Shown here in pieces: positions 7,637 to 14,707 of a DNA stretch of 29,353 nt. This DNA is from an uncultured Oscillospiraceae bacterium. Lineage in GTDB: Bacteria; Bacillota; Clostridia; Oscillospirales; Oscillospiraceae. Location: positions 1-29,353 of the forward strand of contig CAJUQN010000022.1 in NCBI GenBank assembly GCA_910588625.1. The letters run 5' to 3'. The position numbers and the translations under genes are program-made. The notes under the pieces were generated by a model. The model was not told where the DNA came from. It searched no databases and saw only the letters and a program-made list of their open reading frames with translations. Each line of letters begins with the position of its first letter. The stretch's first letter is position 1.

Positions 7637-9016
7637 TTATTTTTCTCCCTCTTTGACCAGCGCTTCCCCCGCCAAGTAGATATCTCCCGCGCCGACGGTC
7701 AAAATCAGATCCCCCGGCTGGGCAATCCGTTTGAGCTTCGCCGTCACATCCTTCAAGTCAGGACAAAACACGCTCCCCGGAATTTTCGCCGCCAGGTCGG
7801 CGGAGGAAATGCCGATGTCGTTGTCCTCCCGCGCCGCGAAAATCTCCGCCAGGATGGTGACAGCGGGGCGCTTGAGCACCTCCACAAAGTCGTCAAACAA
7901 CTCATGGGTCCGGGAGTAGGTGTGGGGCTGGAACGCGCAAATCACCCGCTTGAAGTCCAGCGCCGCCGCCGTGTCGAACAGCGCCGCCAGCTCGCCGGGG
8001 TGGTGGGCGTAGTCGTCGCACACCTCCGCGCCGTTGTACATCCCCTTATACTCGAACCGCCGCCCAGGAAGCCGGAAATCCCGCATCCCGTCCTCCACCG
8101 CCTTCCCCGGCACGCCCAGGGCAATGGCCGCCGCCGAGGCCGCGATGGCGTTTTTCACGTTATGGATGCCTGGAACGGACAGGTCCAGATGGGCATACTT
8201 CTTCCCGTGATACATCACATCAAAGGACCCAAACCCATGGGCCATGGACAGGTTTTCCGCGTGCACGTCGCCCTTGTCAACGCCAAAGGTCATGACAGGC
8301 CGGGTCTCCCCTTTCAGGGTAAACATGGTGTTTTCGTCCTCGCAGTTGGCAACGATAAGCCCATTCTCCGGCACCTTATCCGCGAAAGCCCGGAAAGAGT
8401 GTTCCACATCCGCCAGGTCTTTAAAGAAGTCCAGATGGTCGGCCTCCACGTTCAAAATCACCGCTACTGTGGGATAGAAGGACAGAAACGAGTTGCAATA
8501 CTCGCAGGACTCCAGAATGATGGTGTCCCCGTGCCCCACCCGGTGGCCCGCCTCCAGCAGGGGCAGAGTGCCGCCGATCATCACCGTGGGGTCCTTTTCC
8601 GCCGCCATGAAAATGTGGGTGCACATGGAGGTGGTGGTGGTCTTTCCATGGGTGCCCGAGATGCACAGGGCGTTCTTATAGTCCCGCATGATGGCCCCCC
8701 AGGCCTGGGCCCGCTCGAACACCGGGATTCCTGCCGACAGCGCGGCGGCAATTTCCGGGTTTTCGTCACGGACGGCAGCGGTGCGCACCACGCAGTCCGC
8801 CCCCTCCACGCTCTCGGGCAGATGCCCGATGACCACCGGAATGCCCAGATTACGCAGATGTAATACCGTAGCGCTCTCCCGCTGGTCGGACCCGGTGACC
8901 TTCACCCCGGCCCCATGGAGCACCTCCGCCAGGGAGGCCATGGACACCCCGCCAATGCCCACCAGATGGGCCCGCTTCCCAGCCTGTAAATAGTCGCGGA
9001 TATTGTTCGCTTCCAT
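7637..9016 (-). CDS. murC: UDP-N-acetylmuramate--L-alanine ligase
   Basis: A 459-residue Mur ligase that adds L-Ala to UDP-MurNAc in the cytoplasm with ATP, the first amino-acid step of peptidoglycan precursor synthesis. The N-terminal UDP-binding domain has HLVGIGGVSMASLA, the MurC form of the glycine-rich loop. The P-loop GTHGKTTTTS is at residues 121-130. VEADHLDFF and the C-terminal DDYAHHPGEL are typical of MurC rather than MurD/E/F. The ATG at 9016 follows GGGG at about 8 nt and gives the usual family length; the frame is open to 9121 but the extra residues do not look like MurC and overlap the promoter. It is a single-gene unit with its own promoter, convergent with dacA. Confidence 0.96.
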   Translation of the reverse strand: MEANNIRDYLQAGKRAHLVGIGGVSMASLAEVLHGAGVKVTGSDQRESATVLHLRNLGIPVVIGHLPESVEGADCVVRTAAVRDENPEIAAALSAGIPVFERAQAWGAIMRDYKNALCISGTHGKTTTTSMCTHIFMAAEKDPTVMIGGTLPLLEAGHRVGHGDTIILESCEYCNSFLSFYPTVAVILNVEADHLDFFKDLADVEHSFRAFADKVPENGLIVANCEDENTMFTLKGETRPVMTFGVDKGDVHAENLSMAHGFGSFDVMYHGKKYAHLDLSVPGIHNVKNAIAASAAAIALGVPGKAVEDGMRDFRLPGRRFEYKGMYNGAEVCDDYAHHPGELAALFDTAAALDFKRVICAFQPHTYSRTHELFDDFVEVLKRPAVTILAEIFAAREDNDIGISSADLAAKIPGSVFCPDLKDVTAKLKRIAQPGDLILTVGAGDIYLAGEALVKEGEK

Positions 9017-9088
9017 ACTTATTACCCCATATAAAATGCAATGCCTATTTATATTTTTTTGACGTTTTGCATATAATAAACTTTTCCA

Positions 9089-9117
9089 ATTATACAATGG
9101 AATTCCGGGAATTGCAA
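9089..9117 (-). promoter_or_regulatory. Sigma-A-type promoter of murC
   Basis: On the minus strand TTGCAA (9117-9112), a 17-bp spacer and a perfect TATAAT (9094-9089), giving a leader of about 65 nt. An inverted repeat AATTCC-G-GGAATT (9101-9113) lies in the spacer and the edge of the -35 box. Confidence 0.8.
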
Positions 9118-9200
9118 CCACAAATCAGTATAAGCGCTTGTGTGGGGATTTAGACGGAGTGGACAAACAGTAATGACAAAAAATTTTGTTCCGTCCGCGC

Positions 9201-9238
9201 AAAAAGGCGGCCCGACGGTTTTTCCCTCCGCCGGGCCG
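9201..9238 (-). terminator. Intrinsic terminator of the padR-DUF4097 unit
   Basis: A stem of 10 pairs with one mismatch (9208-9218 with 9228-9238) starts just beyond the stop codon at 9245. On the minus strand it is followed by CCTTTTT. Confidence 0.85.
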
Positions 9239-9244
9239 TTCCTG

Positions 9245-10396
9245 CTACCATCTGTCGTCCTTAAAATACAGGTTGATATCTCCCATGCCGCTCTCAAGCT
9301 CCAGCTTGTAGTCACCTTTGCCTTTGCGCTCAACCTTGGCGCCGCGGCTGTCCCCGTTGACGATCACGGTGCCCATGCCAGTCTTGGCCTCGTAGTCCCA
9401 ATCCTTTTCGTAGCCTTCTACCTGGACCTCCACGGTACCCATGCCGGTCTTTGCGTCGAACTCCACGCCGCTGTATGCCTCCGAAACGCCCAAGCTCACG
9501 TCGCCCATGCCGCTCTCCAGATCCACCTCGTCATGGGCGCGGACCTCATAGCACTCGATGTCGCCCAGGCCGGTCTCGGCCTCCAGCTTTCCCACCACCT
9601 CCAGGCCGCTGACAAAGACGTCCCCCAGGCCGGTCTTGGCTTTCAGCTTTTCTATCTGCGCCCCATCGGGAACGGTGATGATCACATCCATGGCGCTGGC
9701 GTCGATGCCGAAGATGTTTTTGAAGTCGTCCCAGCTGGTAATGTTGCCGTGGCCGGCCCCGCCGTCGTCCCGGATCTTGAGCACGCCGTTTTTGACCTCC
9801 CACTTCAGGCGGTAGCCGCCCAATGTGGAGTCGGAGCTGATGAACAGGGTGTAGTCCTTCCCCCCGGTCACCGTCACGTTGGCGATGCCGGCGTCCACAT
9901 TGATCTCGTGGAAGGGCTCCAGATAACCGTCCTCCATACTCCAGAAACCGCCGGACCCGTTGGCCTCCTCATAACAAACGTCCGGAAGATCTTCTATGGC
10001 GCCGAACCAGCCGTTGTCCACCGCCTCCACCGGCACCTCACCGGCCACGACTGCGGCCACATTGCGGCCCACGACGCTGCCTGCCAGCGAGCAAAGCAGC
10101 GCTACCGGGACAGCGATGAGGGCCACCACTGCCGCCGCCATAATCCAGGGCCACTTTTTCTTCTTGGGCGGCGTCCAGCTGTTGGCCTGCTCCCAGGTGA
10201 CGTAGCCTCCCTCCACCGCCAGGCGGCAGGACAGGGCCCAGGGGTCCCCCAGCTCGGCCACCACCTGGGCCTCCCGGCCCGGCCCGGCCTCCTCGAAATA
10301 CTCCGCGTAGTAGCGCAGGATATCCTGCCGCTCCCGCTCAGGCACCCAGCGGGCCAGCCCCTCCGCCAGCTCAGCCAAATAGGTAAGTTTGTCCAT
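9245..10396 (-). CDS. DUF1700 (HAAS)-DUF4097 membrane protein
   Basis: A 383-residue protein in three parts. Residues 1-70 are a DUF1700/HAAS domain (YLAELAEGLARWVPERERQDILRYYAEYFEEA). A single membrane helix (WIMAAAVVALIAVPVALLCSLAG) lies near 84-106 after KKKK, placing the N-terminus inside. The outer part is a DUF4097-type repeat domain in which (K/E)(T/S)G(L/M)G(D/T)(V/I) recurs six times, mostly every 20-22 residues, as expected for one beta-helix turn each. HAAS domains commonly sit beside PadR regulators; this gene overlaps padR by 26 bp and must be co-expressed with it. The outer repeat domain may sense or scaffold something at the surface, perhaps under envelope stress, but the function is not established. 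Confidence 0.85.
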   Translation of the reverse strand: MDKLTYLAELAEGLARWVPERERQDILRYYAEYFEEAGPGREAQVVAELGDPWALSCRLAVEGGYVTWEQANSWTPPKKKKWPWIMAAAVVALIAVPVALLCSLAGSVVGRNVAAVVAGEVPVEAVDNGWFGAIEDLPDVCYEEANGSGGFWSMEDGYLEPFHEINVDAGIANVTVTGGKDYTLFISSDSTLGGYRLKWEVKNGVLKIRDDGGAGHGNITSWDDFKNIFGIDASAMDVIITVPDGAQIEKLKAKTGLGDVFVSGLEVVGKLEAETGLGDIECYEVRAHDEVDLESGMGDVSLGVSEAYSGVEFDAKTGMGTVEVQVEGYEKDWDYEAKTGMGTVIVNGDSRGAKVERKGKGDYKLELESGMGDINLYFKDDRW

Positions 10397-10709
10397 CTTT
10401 CTCGTCCTCCTTCAAAAGTTCCTCCACACCGTCCTGGAACCGCCGCCACTCCTCCCGCCGTCGGTCCAATTGAGTCCGGCCCACGGGGGTGATGGCGTAA
10501 TACCGCCGGTTGCGGCCCTGATAGGGCCTGTCGTACACCTTCAACAGCCCGTCCCGCTGGAGCCGCCGGAGCACCGGATAGAGGGTGGACTCGGAGATAT
10601 CCAGCTGTGACTTTACCTGCTGGGTGAGGATGTACCCGTAGGCGTCCCCATGGGACAGCACCGCCAATACACACCCGTCCAGCAGTTGGGGGCCGATTGC
10701 AAAAGCCAT
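10371..10709 (-). CDS. PadR-family transcriptional regulator
   Basis: A 112-residue winged-helix regulator of the PadR family. The signature parts are present: LLDGCVLAVLSHGDAYGYILTQQV, the recognition region DISESTLYPVLRRLQRDGLL, and the wing RNRRYYAITPVGRTQL. A short C-terminal helix serves as dimerisation arm, as in the small PadR-s2 subclass. The ribosome-binding site is a perfect AAGGAGG. A consensus-like promoter overlapped by a 9-bp inverted repeat lies directly upstream, so autorepression is likely. The gene overlaps the DUF1700/DUF4097 gene downstream; pairs of this kind are common in Clostridia. The inducing signal is unknown. Confidence 0.92.
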   Translation of the reverse strand: MAFAIGPQLLDGCVLAVLSHGDAYGYILTQQVKSQLDISESTLYPVLRRLQRDGLLKVYDRPYQGRNRRYYAITPVGRTQLDRRREEWRRFQDGVEELLKEDEKDGQTYLFG

Positions 10710-10729
10710 GCTCCCGCCTCCTTTCGAAC

Positions 10730-10762
10730 AATATTATATTCCGTATAATATTATCCTGTCAA
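10730..10762 (-). promoter_or_regulatory. padR promoter with overlapping palindromic operator
   Basis: On the minus strand TTGACA (10762-10757), an 18-bp spacer and TATAAT (10738-10733). The inverted repeat AATATTATA-N5-TATAATATT (10730-10752) covers the -10 box and most of the spacer, a fitting site for PadR autorepression. Confidence 0.78.
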
Positions 10763-10791
10763 TATAGAAGCGGGCATTTTCACAAATTCTT

Positions 10792-10828
10792 AAAAAATGT
10801 AAAGAGCGCTCCCCCGAAGGAGAGCGCT
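10792..10828 (-). terminator. Probable terminator downstream of mreB
   Basis: On the minus strand a GC-rich hairpin (7 bp at 10805-10811 with 10822-10828, plus two inner pairs) is followed, after 7 nt, by TTTTTT. It lies about 70 nt after the mreB stop codon, beyond a dispersed repeat. Confidence 0.6.
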
Positions 10829-10842
10829 GAAACAGAGCTAGT

Positions 10843-10890
10843 CTAAAAGTTTCTTTTTTCGCTTCCTTTTTCCTTTTCAGAGAAAAAAGG
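10843..10890 (-). repeat. Dispersed AT-rich hairpin repeat, copy 1
   Basis: On the minus strand this is a CCTTTTT/AAAAAGG hairpin followed by a purine-rich stretch ending GAAACTTTTAG. A related sequence with the same layout (hairpin, then GAACTTTTAG) occurs at 18659-18698. Both directly follow the stop codon of a minus-strand gene. Confidence 0.5.
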
Positions 10891-10897
10891 ACGGCCC

Positions 10898-11920
10898 TTA
10901 GTTCATCTGATTGCGGCGGCCAATGTTCATGGTACCGTCCTGCATATCGCCCACCCAGTCCAGGCTCCGCCCGGTGCCGTGGGCCACGCAGGAGATGGCG
11001 TCGTCCGCCACATAGGTCTCGATGCCTGTGTGGGACTCAATGAGCTTGTCAAACCCCCACACCAGCGACCCGCCGCCGGTCATAATGATGCCGTTGCTGG
11101 AGATATCAGCCACCAGCTCGGGGGGCGTGCGCTCCAGTACGCCGTGGATGGCCTCCAAAATCCGGGAACAGGGCTCCTCGAAGGCCTCAATCATCTCGCT
11201 GGAGGTGACAGAGAACACCCGGGGCAGGCCGGTCATCAGACAGCGCCCCTTGACCTCCATAGAAATCTCCTCCGGCCTGGGGAACACGCACCCGATGGTC
11301 ATTTTCAACTCCTCCGCCGTGCGGTCGCCGATGAGCACATTGTGCCGCTTCCGGATGTACTTCACCACCGCCTCGCTGAAAGCGTCCCCCGCCACCTTGA
11401 TGGAGGCAGACTCCACGATGCCGGACAGGGAGATGACCGCGATGTCCGCCGTGCCGCCGCCGATGTCCACCACCATGTGCCCGTCGGGCTGGGTGATGTC
11501 CACCCCTGCGCCGATGGCCGCGGCCAAGGGCTCCTCGATCAGATACACCCGCCGGGCGCCCGCCTGGATGCCGGCATCGATGACGGCGCGCTCCTCCACC
11601 TCAGTAATGCCGGAGGGCACGCAGATCACCACCCGGGGCTTAAACACCCGCACCGGGGCCACCTTGCGGATGAACTCCCGGAGCATCCGCTCAGTCATAT
11701 CGTAGTCGGAAATCACACCGTCCCGCAAAGGCCGGATGGCCACGATGTTGCCCGGCGTCTTGCCCAGCATCTGCTGGGCCTCGGTGCCCACCTTCAACAG
11801 CTTGCCGGTGTTCTTATCCAGCGCCACCACCGACGGCTCCCGCAGTACGATGCCCTTGTCCTTGATATAAACCAGCACGCTGGCGGTGCCCAGATCGATA
11901 CCGATATCCTTAGCAAACAT
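10898..11920 (-). CDS. mreB: Rod shape-determining protein MreB
   Basis: A 340-residue bacterial actin that forms membrane-bound filaments guiding lateral wall synthesis. Nucleotide-site motifs are clear: DIGIDLGTASVLVY (phosphate 1), VVDIGGGTADIAVISL (phosphate 2) and GIIMTGGGSLVWGFD (adenosine). Other MreB landmarks include REPSVVALD, MLGKTPGNIVAIRPL and RVYLIEEPLAAAIGAG. The ATG at 11920 lies 11 nt after AGGAG; a GTG four codons earlier overlaps that site and is less likely. No mreC or mreD adjoins it, so this is a stand-alone paralogue of the MreB/Mbl group; which paralogue cannot be decided from the window. It has its own promoter at 12030-12058 and a leader of about 100 nt. Confidence 0.95.
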   Translation of the reverse strand: MFAKDIGIDLGTASVLVYIKDKGIVLREPSVVALDKNTGKLLKVGTEAQQMLGKTPGNIVAIRPLRDGVISDYDMTERMLREFIRKVAPVRVFKPRVVICVPSGITEVEERAVIDAGIQAGARRVYLIEEPLAAAIGAGVDITQPDGHMVVDIGGGTADIAVISLSGIVESASIKVAGDAFSEAVVKYIRKRHNVLIGDRTAEELKMTIGCVFPRPEEISMEVKGRCLMTGLPRVFSVTSSEMIEAFEEPCSRILEAIHGVLERTPPELVADISSNGIIMTGGGSLVWGFDKLIESHTGIETYVADDAISCVAHGTGRSLDWVGDMQDGTMNIGRRNQMN

Positions 11921-12029
11921 AATGTTATTCACTCCTGTATATATACTGCGCCGGGCTCCATCTGCTGGAAAGTCTGCCCAAAAAGCGCCTTAGATAGTCA
12001 TAATAAACCCATTCCGGGTATACCTATTA

Positions 12030-12058
12030 ATCATACTAGACAATTCCTGATTTTGCAA
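12030..12058 (-). promoter_or_regulatory. Sigma-A-type promoter of mreB
   Basis: On the minus strand TTGCAA (12058-12053), a 17-bp spacer and TATGAT (12035-12030), about 105 nt ahead of the mreB ATG. Confidence 0.72.
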
Positions 12059-12135
12059 GCCTTTTTCCCCTGAATCCCCCTTAATTTTTCCATAAGGTTT
12101 TGTCCTGTTCCCCGCCGTTCTCAGGCAAAGACGCT

Positions 12136-12164
12136 AAAAAAGCACGTTCCTTACCGGAACGCGC
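12136..12164 (-). terminator. Intrinsic terminator of the candidate ncRNA
   Basis: On the minus strand a 9-bp stem with one G-U pair (12156-12164 with 12142-12150) and a 5-nt loop is followed immediately by six T (12141-12136). Confidence 0.85.
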
Positions 12165-12173
12165 CAAACGGGG

Positions 12174-12240
12174 CCCCGCGAAAGCATTCTTCCGCTTCCG
12201 TGGGGAGGGGAAGAAGGAACGGGCGGAGCTTCTTCTGACA
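12174..12240 (+). repeat. Dispersed hairpin repeat family, copy C
   Basis: The layout matches the copies at 16803-16868 and 26605-26638: a hairpin whose arms contain CCCCGCGAAAGC and GCTTCCGTGGGG, then GAAGAAGGAACG and GGAGCTT. It is inverted relative to the other two, and its hairpin arms differ from theirs by paired changes that keep the stem. Confidence 0.6.
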
Positions 12241-12546
12241 ACACTTGGCCCCCAGCCGTCCTATCACCGCGGCTGGGGGCCTACTTCTGGGATTGATTGT
12301 CCAAGGGCCTGTACCTTCACTTTCTTCCGGACCTTCCGGATGGTTTGCGTTGGGGTTCCGCCTGAAACTTGTGTCTCCCTGTTTCCTCAAACAATGGTAG
12401 GCTTCAGACTGAATCTGGCTTCCGGCGCTTTGATGAAGCGTGTTTGGAACGAGCCGAGGCTTCGTTTCACTTTGCGTCTCCCAATCGCAGAAAGAGCGGT
12501 GTGTTCTACGTTAATACATTGGACTCACCTTTTCCTTTCTGGCTAT

Positions 12547-12575
12547 ACTATACGATACTTTCTCAATTTTGTCAA
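12547..12575 (-). promoter_or_regulatory. Sigma-A-type promoter of the candidate ncRNA
   Basis: On the minus strand a perfect TTGACA (12575-12570), a 17-bp spacer and TATAGT (12552-12547). It lies in an AT-rich stretch just beyond the terminator of the phage-derived cluster and points away from it. Confidence 0.8.
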
Positions 12576-12603
12576 TAGTTTTTGTAAAACTTTTTCAATT
12601 TAA

Positions 12604-12637
12604 TGATACCGGCCCCGTAAAAACGGAGCCGGTATCA
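12604..12637 (-). terminator. Terminator at the end of the phage-derived cluster
   Basis: A 14-bp stem with one G-U pair in the minus-strand RNA (12623-12636 with 12605-12618) and a 4-nt loop begins two bases after the last stop codon. It is followed by an AT-rich tail (ATTAAATT). Confidence 0.85.
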
Positions 12638-12638
12638 C

Positions 12639-13232
12639 TCATTCAATCTCGTCCAAATATCCGTCGTTTTCGATGGCCAGTCCGTACCAGCTCAGCCCCG
12701 TGTCCGCCGCGTCTCCAAAGGCAGGATGCCGCTTAGCCACCATTCCCCAGGTGTTGTACCAGAACACATAGGTAATATCCACATGGCTGGGCAAAATTTC
12801 CTCAATGATGACCCGCAGTTGATCAAACCCATCCGGAATACCCGCCACATCGGGAAAGTACACCTTGACGTAATTCGGCTGCTCCGTCTCCTCCGCCCGC
12901 GCGTTGAGCCCGCAGCCCTTCAAGGTGTCGTTGATGGCCTCCGGGGTGAAGCTGTCGCCGCTGATGCGCAGCAGCGCGGCCAACGCCACCCGCCTCTGCT
13001 GTACCGTCACGCACACCGGCCGGTAGGGCAGCAGCGCCTCAATGCGCTCCAGCCCAAAGCCCTTAGCGGTGGTCAAATTCATCTCCCGGGCTGTATCCTC
13101 TAATTCCACTAACCCGCTGTCCAGCTCCGCTCCATAGGCCGCCAGCTCTCCCCGGTTGATGGTCCCTGTCCGCAGGTCGTACACCCCCAGTGGCCGGAGC
13201 AGGTTCACCAGGTACTCCTCAAACCTCACCAT
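12639..13232 (-). CDS. Baseplate protein, DUF2313/YmfQ-like (XkdU-type)
   Basis: A 197-residue protein matching the DUF2313 family, which in PBSX (XkdU) and Mu-like phages completes the baseplate wedge beside the J protein. Family features include the N-terminal helix (FEEYLVNLLRPLGVYDL), the middle VQQRRVALAALLRISGDSFTPEAINDTLKGCGL, the VYFPDVAGIPDGFDQLRVIIEEILPSHVDITY stretch and a C-terminal YGLAIENDGYLDEIE. The ATG at 13232 fits the family length; upstream in-frame codons lie inside the baseplate J gene, with which it overlaps by 14 bp. It is the last gene before a strong terminator; in complete phages the tail-fibre gene would follow here and is absent. Confidence 0.82.
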   Translation of the reverse strand: MVRFEEYLVNLLRPLGVYDLRTGTINRGELAAYGAELDSGLVELEDTAREMNLTTAKGFGLERIEALLPYRPVCVTVQQRRVALAALLRISGDSFTPEAINDTLKGCGLNARAEETEQPNYVKVYFPDVAGIPDGFDQLRVIIEEILPSHVDITYVFWYNTWGMVAKRHPAFGDAADTGLSWYGLAIENDGYLDEIE

Positions 13233-14340
13233 CCGCGCCGCCTTCCTCCGTTGTATCGCCGGCCTCGCTTCCGGACGGATCGCTCTCCGCGCCGTTGACA
13301 ATGGTCCTCTCCCCCAGTACCGGCAGCGTGATATTGCTCAAAGGCAAATCCTCTGCCGGGCTGGCCAGCTGGCAATTGGCCACTCCGTCCACGCCGTAGA
13401 TCAGCGAAATCAGCTGTGCCCTGGGCAGCGGCTGCCCCAGCCGTTCCCCGTTGAACCAGCCCTCCAGCTTTTTCTGCACCGTCAGCGCCACCTTGTCAAA
13501 GTCCCACTCGTCCTTTGCCCACAGCTTGACCGCCACATTCACCGTCTCCACCGCAGGCGGCATCACCTTCACATCACAGGCAATCTCCCGCACCCGGTCA
13601 AAATGGGCTTGGAGCGCGTCCAGCAATTCCTGGTCCGGCACACCCCCCTGAGCCGCGGGCACCACATCCACCGTCCCCACGCCCCGGTTCCGGGGCAGCA
13701 CCGTCACCGCCGCCACACCATCATAGGACAACGCCGTCTGACGGTAAAATGCGTTATTCGCTCCATTTGCCAGCCGCTGGAAGGTGGCCAGCACCCGGAC
13801 CCGCAGCTCCTCGTCGCTCTCCCCGTCCTGCCCGTTGGAAAACCCCATCGGATTGGCGCAGGCCACCACCCCCAGCGGCGGCAGCGCCATATACACGATG
13901 GTATTCTGCCCCACGTTGCCCGAAGCTCCCGGCTCCACCGCCGTCACCGGCAGTTCACAATAGTCCTCTCCCGCCGGGATTACCCCGCCCCGGTCCGTCA
14001 CGAACCGCACGCCTCCGGCGGTCATACACACCGTTTCCGCCGGAACCTCCGTGTCCGTCTCCCGGCTCTCATCCACATAAAACCGCACCGTCCCTGTGGC
14101 GCACCCCGCCTTCCGCCGGGTCACGCCCCGCAGCTTGGCATGCTTATCCAGGTCCTCCCCCACCGCCGTCTGCGGGAAGCACTGCCTCCGGGTCCACTCC
14201 GCCTGCACATACAAGCTGTAGATCTGCGCCGCCACAGCGTAAAACCGCACCGCCAGCTCACTGCTCCCTCCGGCAGTCTGCCCGGTCTGGGTCTGGAACT
14301 CCGAAGCCAGCCCCTGATAGATCTCCTCCAGCGTAATCAA
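13219..14340 (-). CDS. Baseplate J-like protein (XkdT-type)
   Basis: A 373-residue baseplate wedge protein of the gpJ/XkdT family. Recognisable parts: N-terminal ITLEEIYQGLASEF, the GEDLDKHAKLRGVTRRKA region typical of gpJ, PAGEDYCELPVTAVEPGASGNVGQNTI, and the ESDEELRVRVLATFQRLANGANNAFYRQTALSYDGVAAVTVLPRNRG core. The last ~25 residues (AESDPSGSEAGDTTEEGGADG) are an acidic, probably disordered tail. The start is a TTG at 14340 behind GGTGAG, only 4 nt after the stop of the gp25-like gene. In the assembled tail it links the wedge to the hub and anchors fibres; no fibre gene is present here. Confidence 0.9.
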   Translation of the reverse strand: MITLEEIYQGLASEFQTQTGQTAGGSSELAVRFYAVAAQIYSLYVQAEWTRRQCFPQTAVGEDLDKHAKLRGVTRRKAGCATGTVRFYVDESRETDTEVPAETVCMTAGGVRFVTDRGGVIPAGEDYCELPVTAVEPGASGNVGQNTIVYMALPPLGVVACANPMGFSNGQDGESDEELRVRVLATFQRLANGANNAFYRQTALSYDGVAAVTVLPRNRGVGTVDVVPAAQGGVPDQELLDALQAHFDRVREIACDVKVMPPAVETVNVAVKLWAKDEWDFDKVALTVQKKLEGWFNGERLGQPLPRAQLISLIYGVDGVANCQLASPAEDLPLSNITLPVLGERTIVNGAESDPSGSEAGDTTEEGGADGEV

Positions 14341-14344
14341 CGTC

Positions 14345-14695
14345 TCACCCCTCCAACTGCACCGCCACCGACAGCTGCTCCCCCTGCCACAGGAGGGACA
14401 CCGAAACCCACAGCCGGTCTCCCTCCTGCCGCACCATTGTATCAGTCACGGTCACATCCTCCATATCGTCCAGCGCCTCCACGGCAAACTGCTTGGCCAG
14501 TATCTCCCGGCCCGACGTCTTTTCCCGCCGCAGCCGCTCCATCCGGCTGCCCAACTCCGGTAAAAAGGGAAAGCTCCCCCGCCGCGCCGCCAGCCGGAAC
14601 AGCACCTCGTTCAACAGCGCCTCCCCGTCCCGGACCACCGCCACGCCGCCGTTGCCGTCGGCCACATAGTCCCTGTCCTTCAACAGCAGACTCAT
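14345..14695 (-). CDS. gp25/XkdS-like baseplate wedge protein (DUF2634)
   Basis: A 116-residue protein with the XkdS/DUF2634 pattern: DRDYVADGNGGVAVVRDGEALLNEVLFRLAARRGSFPFLPELGSRM, then a segment with REILAKQFAVEALDDMEDVTVTDT. It is related in fold and place to T4 gp25, the wedge component where sheath polymerisation starts. The order spike, gp25-like, J, DUF2313 is the standard baseplate order, which supports the call. It is tightly packed, 13 nt from the upstream spike gene and 4 nt from the downstream J gene. Confidence 0.87.
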   Translation of the reverse strand: MSLLLKDRDYVADGNGGVAVVRDGEALLNEVLFRLAARRGSFPFLPELGSRMERLRREKTSGREILAKQFAVEALDDMEDVTVTDTMVRQEGDRLWVSVSLLWQGEQLSVAVQLEG

Positions 14696-14707
14696 TCCAT
14701 CCGCCTC

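Larger units (their letters stand above)
12136..12540 (-). ncRNA. Candidate structured non-coding RNA, ~405 nt, family unknown
   Basis: Between the phage-derived cluster and mreB the minus strand has a strong promoter (12547-12575), then about 405 nt without a credible protein frame, then an intrinsic terminator. The predicted transcript is a chain of hairpins: CGCTT-N5-AAGCG, CAGA-N5-TCTG, TGTTT-GAGG-AAACA, GTTTC-AGGC-GGAAC, CCGGA-AGG-TCCGG, a 12-bp GC-rich stem (12247-12258 with 12270-12281) and a copy of a dispersed hairpin repeat near the 3' end. The size recalls RNase P RNA, tmRNA or long 6S RNA, but the signature sequences I know for those are missing. A structured leader or a decayed region remains possible. 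No ribosome-binding site precedes any frame in it. Confidence 0.5.

Noticed and set aside
7619..8863. Long plus-strand frame opposite murC
   Set aside because: It is antisense to a clear murC with all motifs; composition and lack of a start signal mark it as a shadow.
12151..12390. Minus-strand 79-codon open frame within the candidate ncRNA
   Set aside because: It would need a TTG start without a ribosome-binding site and runs through the 12-bp GC-rich hairpin; it is more likely a chance frame in GC-rich RNA.
12136..12540. Calling the candidate ncRNA RNase P RNA, tmRNA or 6S RNA
   Set aside because: The RNase P conserved blocks, a tmRNA tag frame with the tRNA-like ends, and the 6S single-bubble rod were all looked for and not found by eye.
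12100..12603. Plus-strand open frame of 167 codons in the mreB-phage gap
   Set aside because: It has no ribosome-binding site, reads through the terminator, hairpins and promoter of the minus-strand RNA, and its product has odd composition with no recognisable domain.
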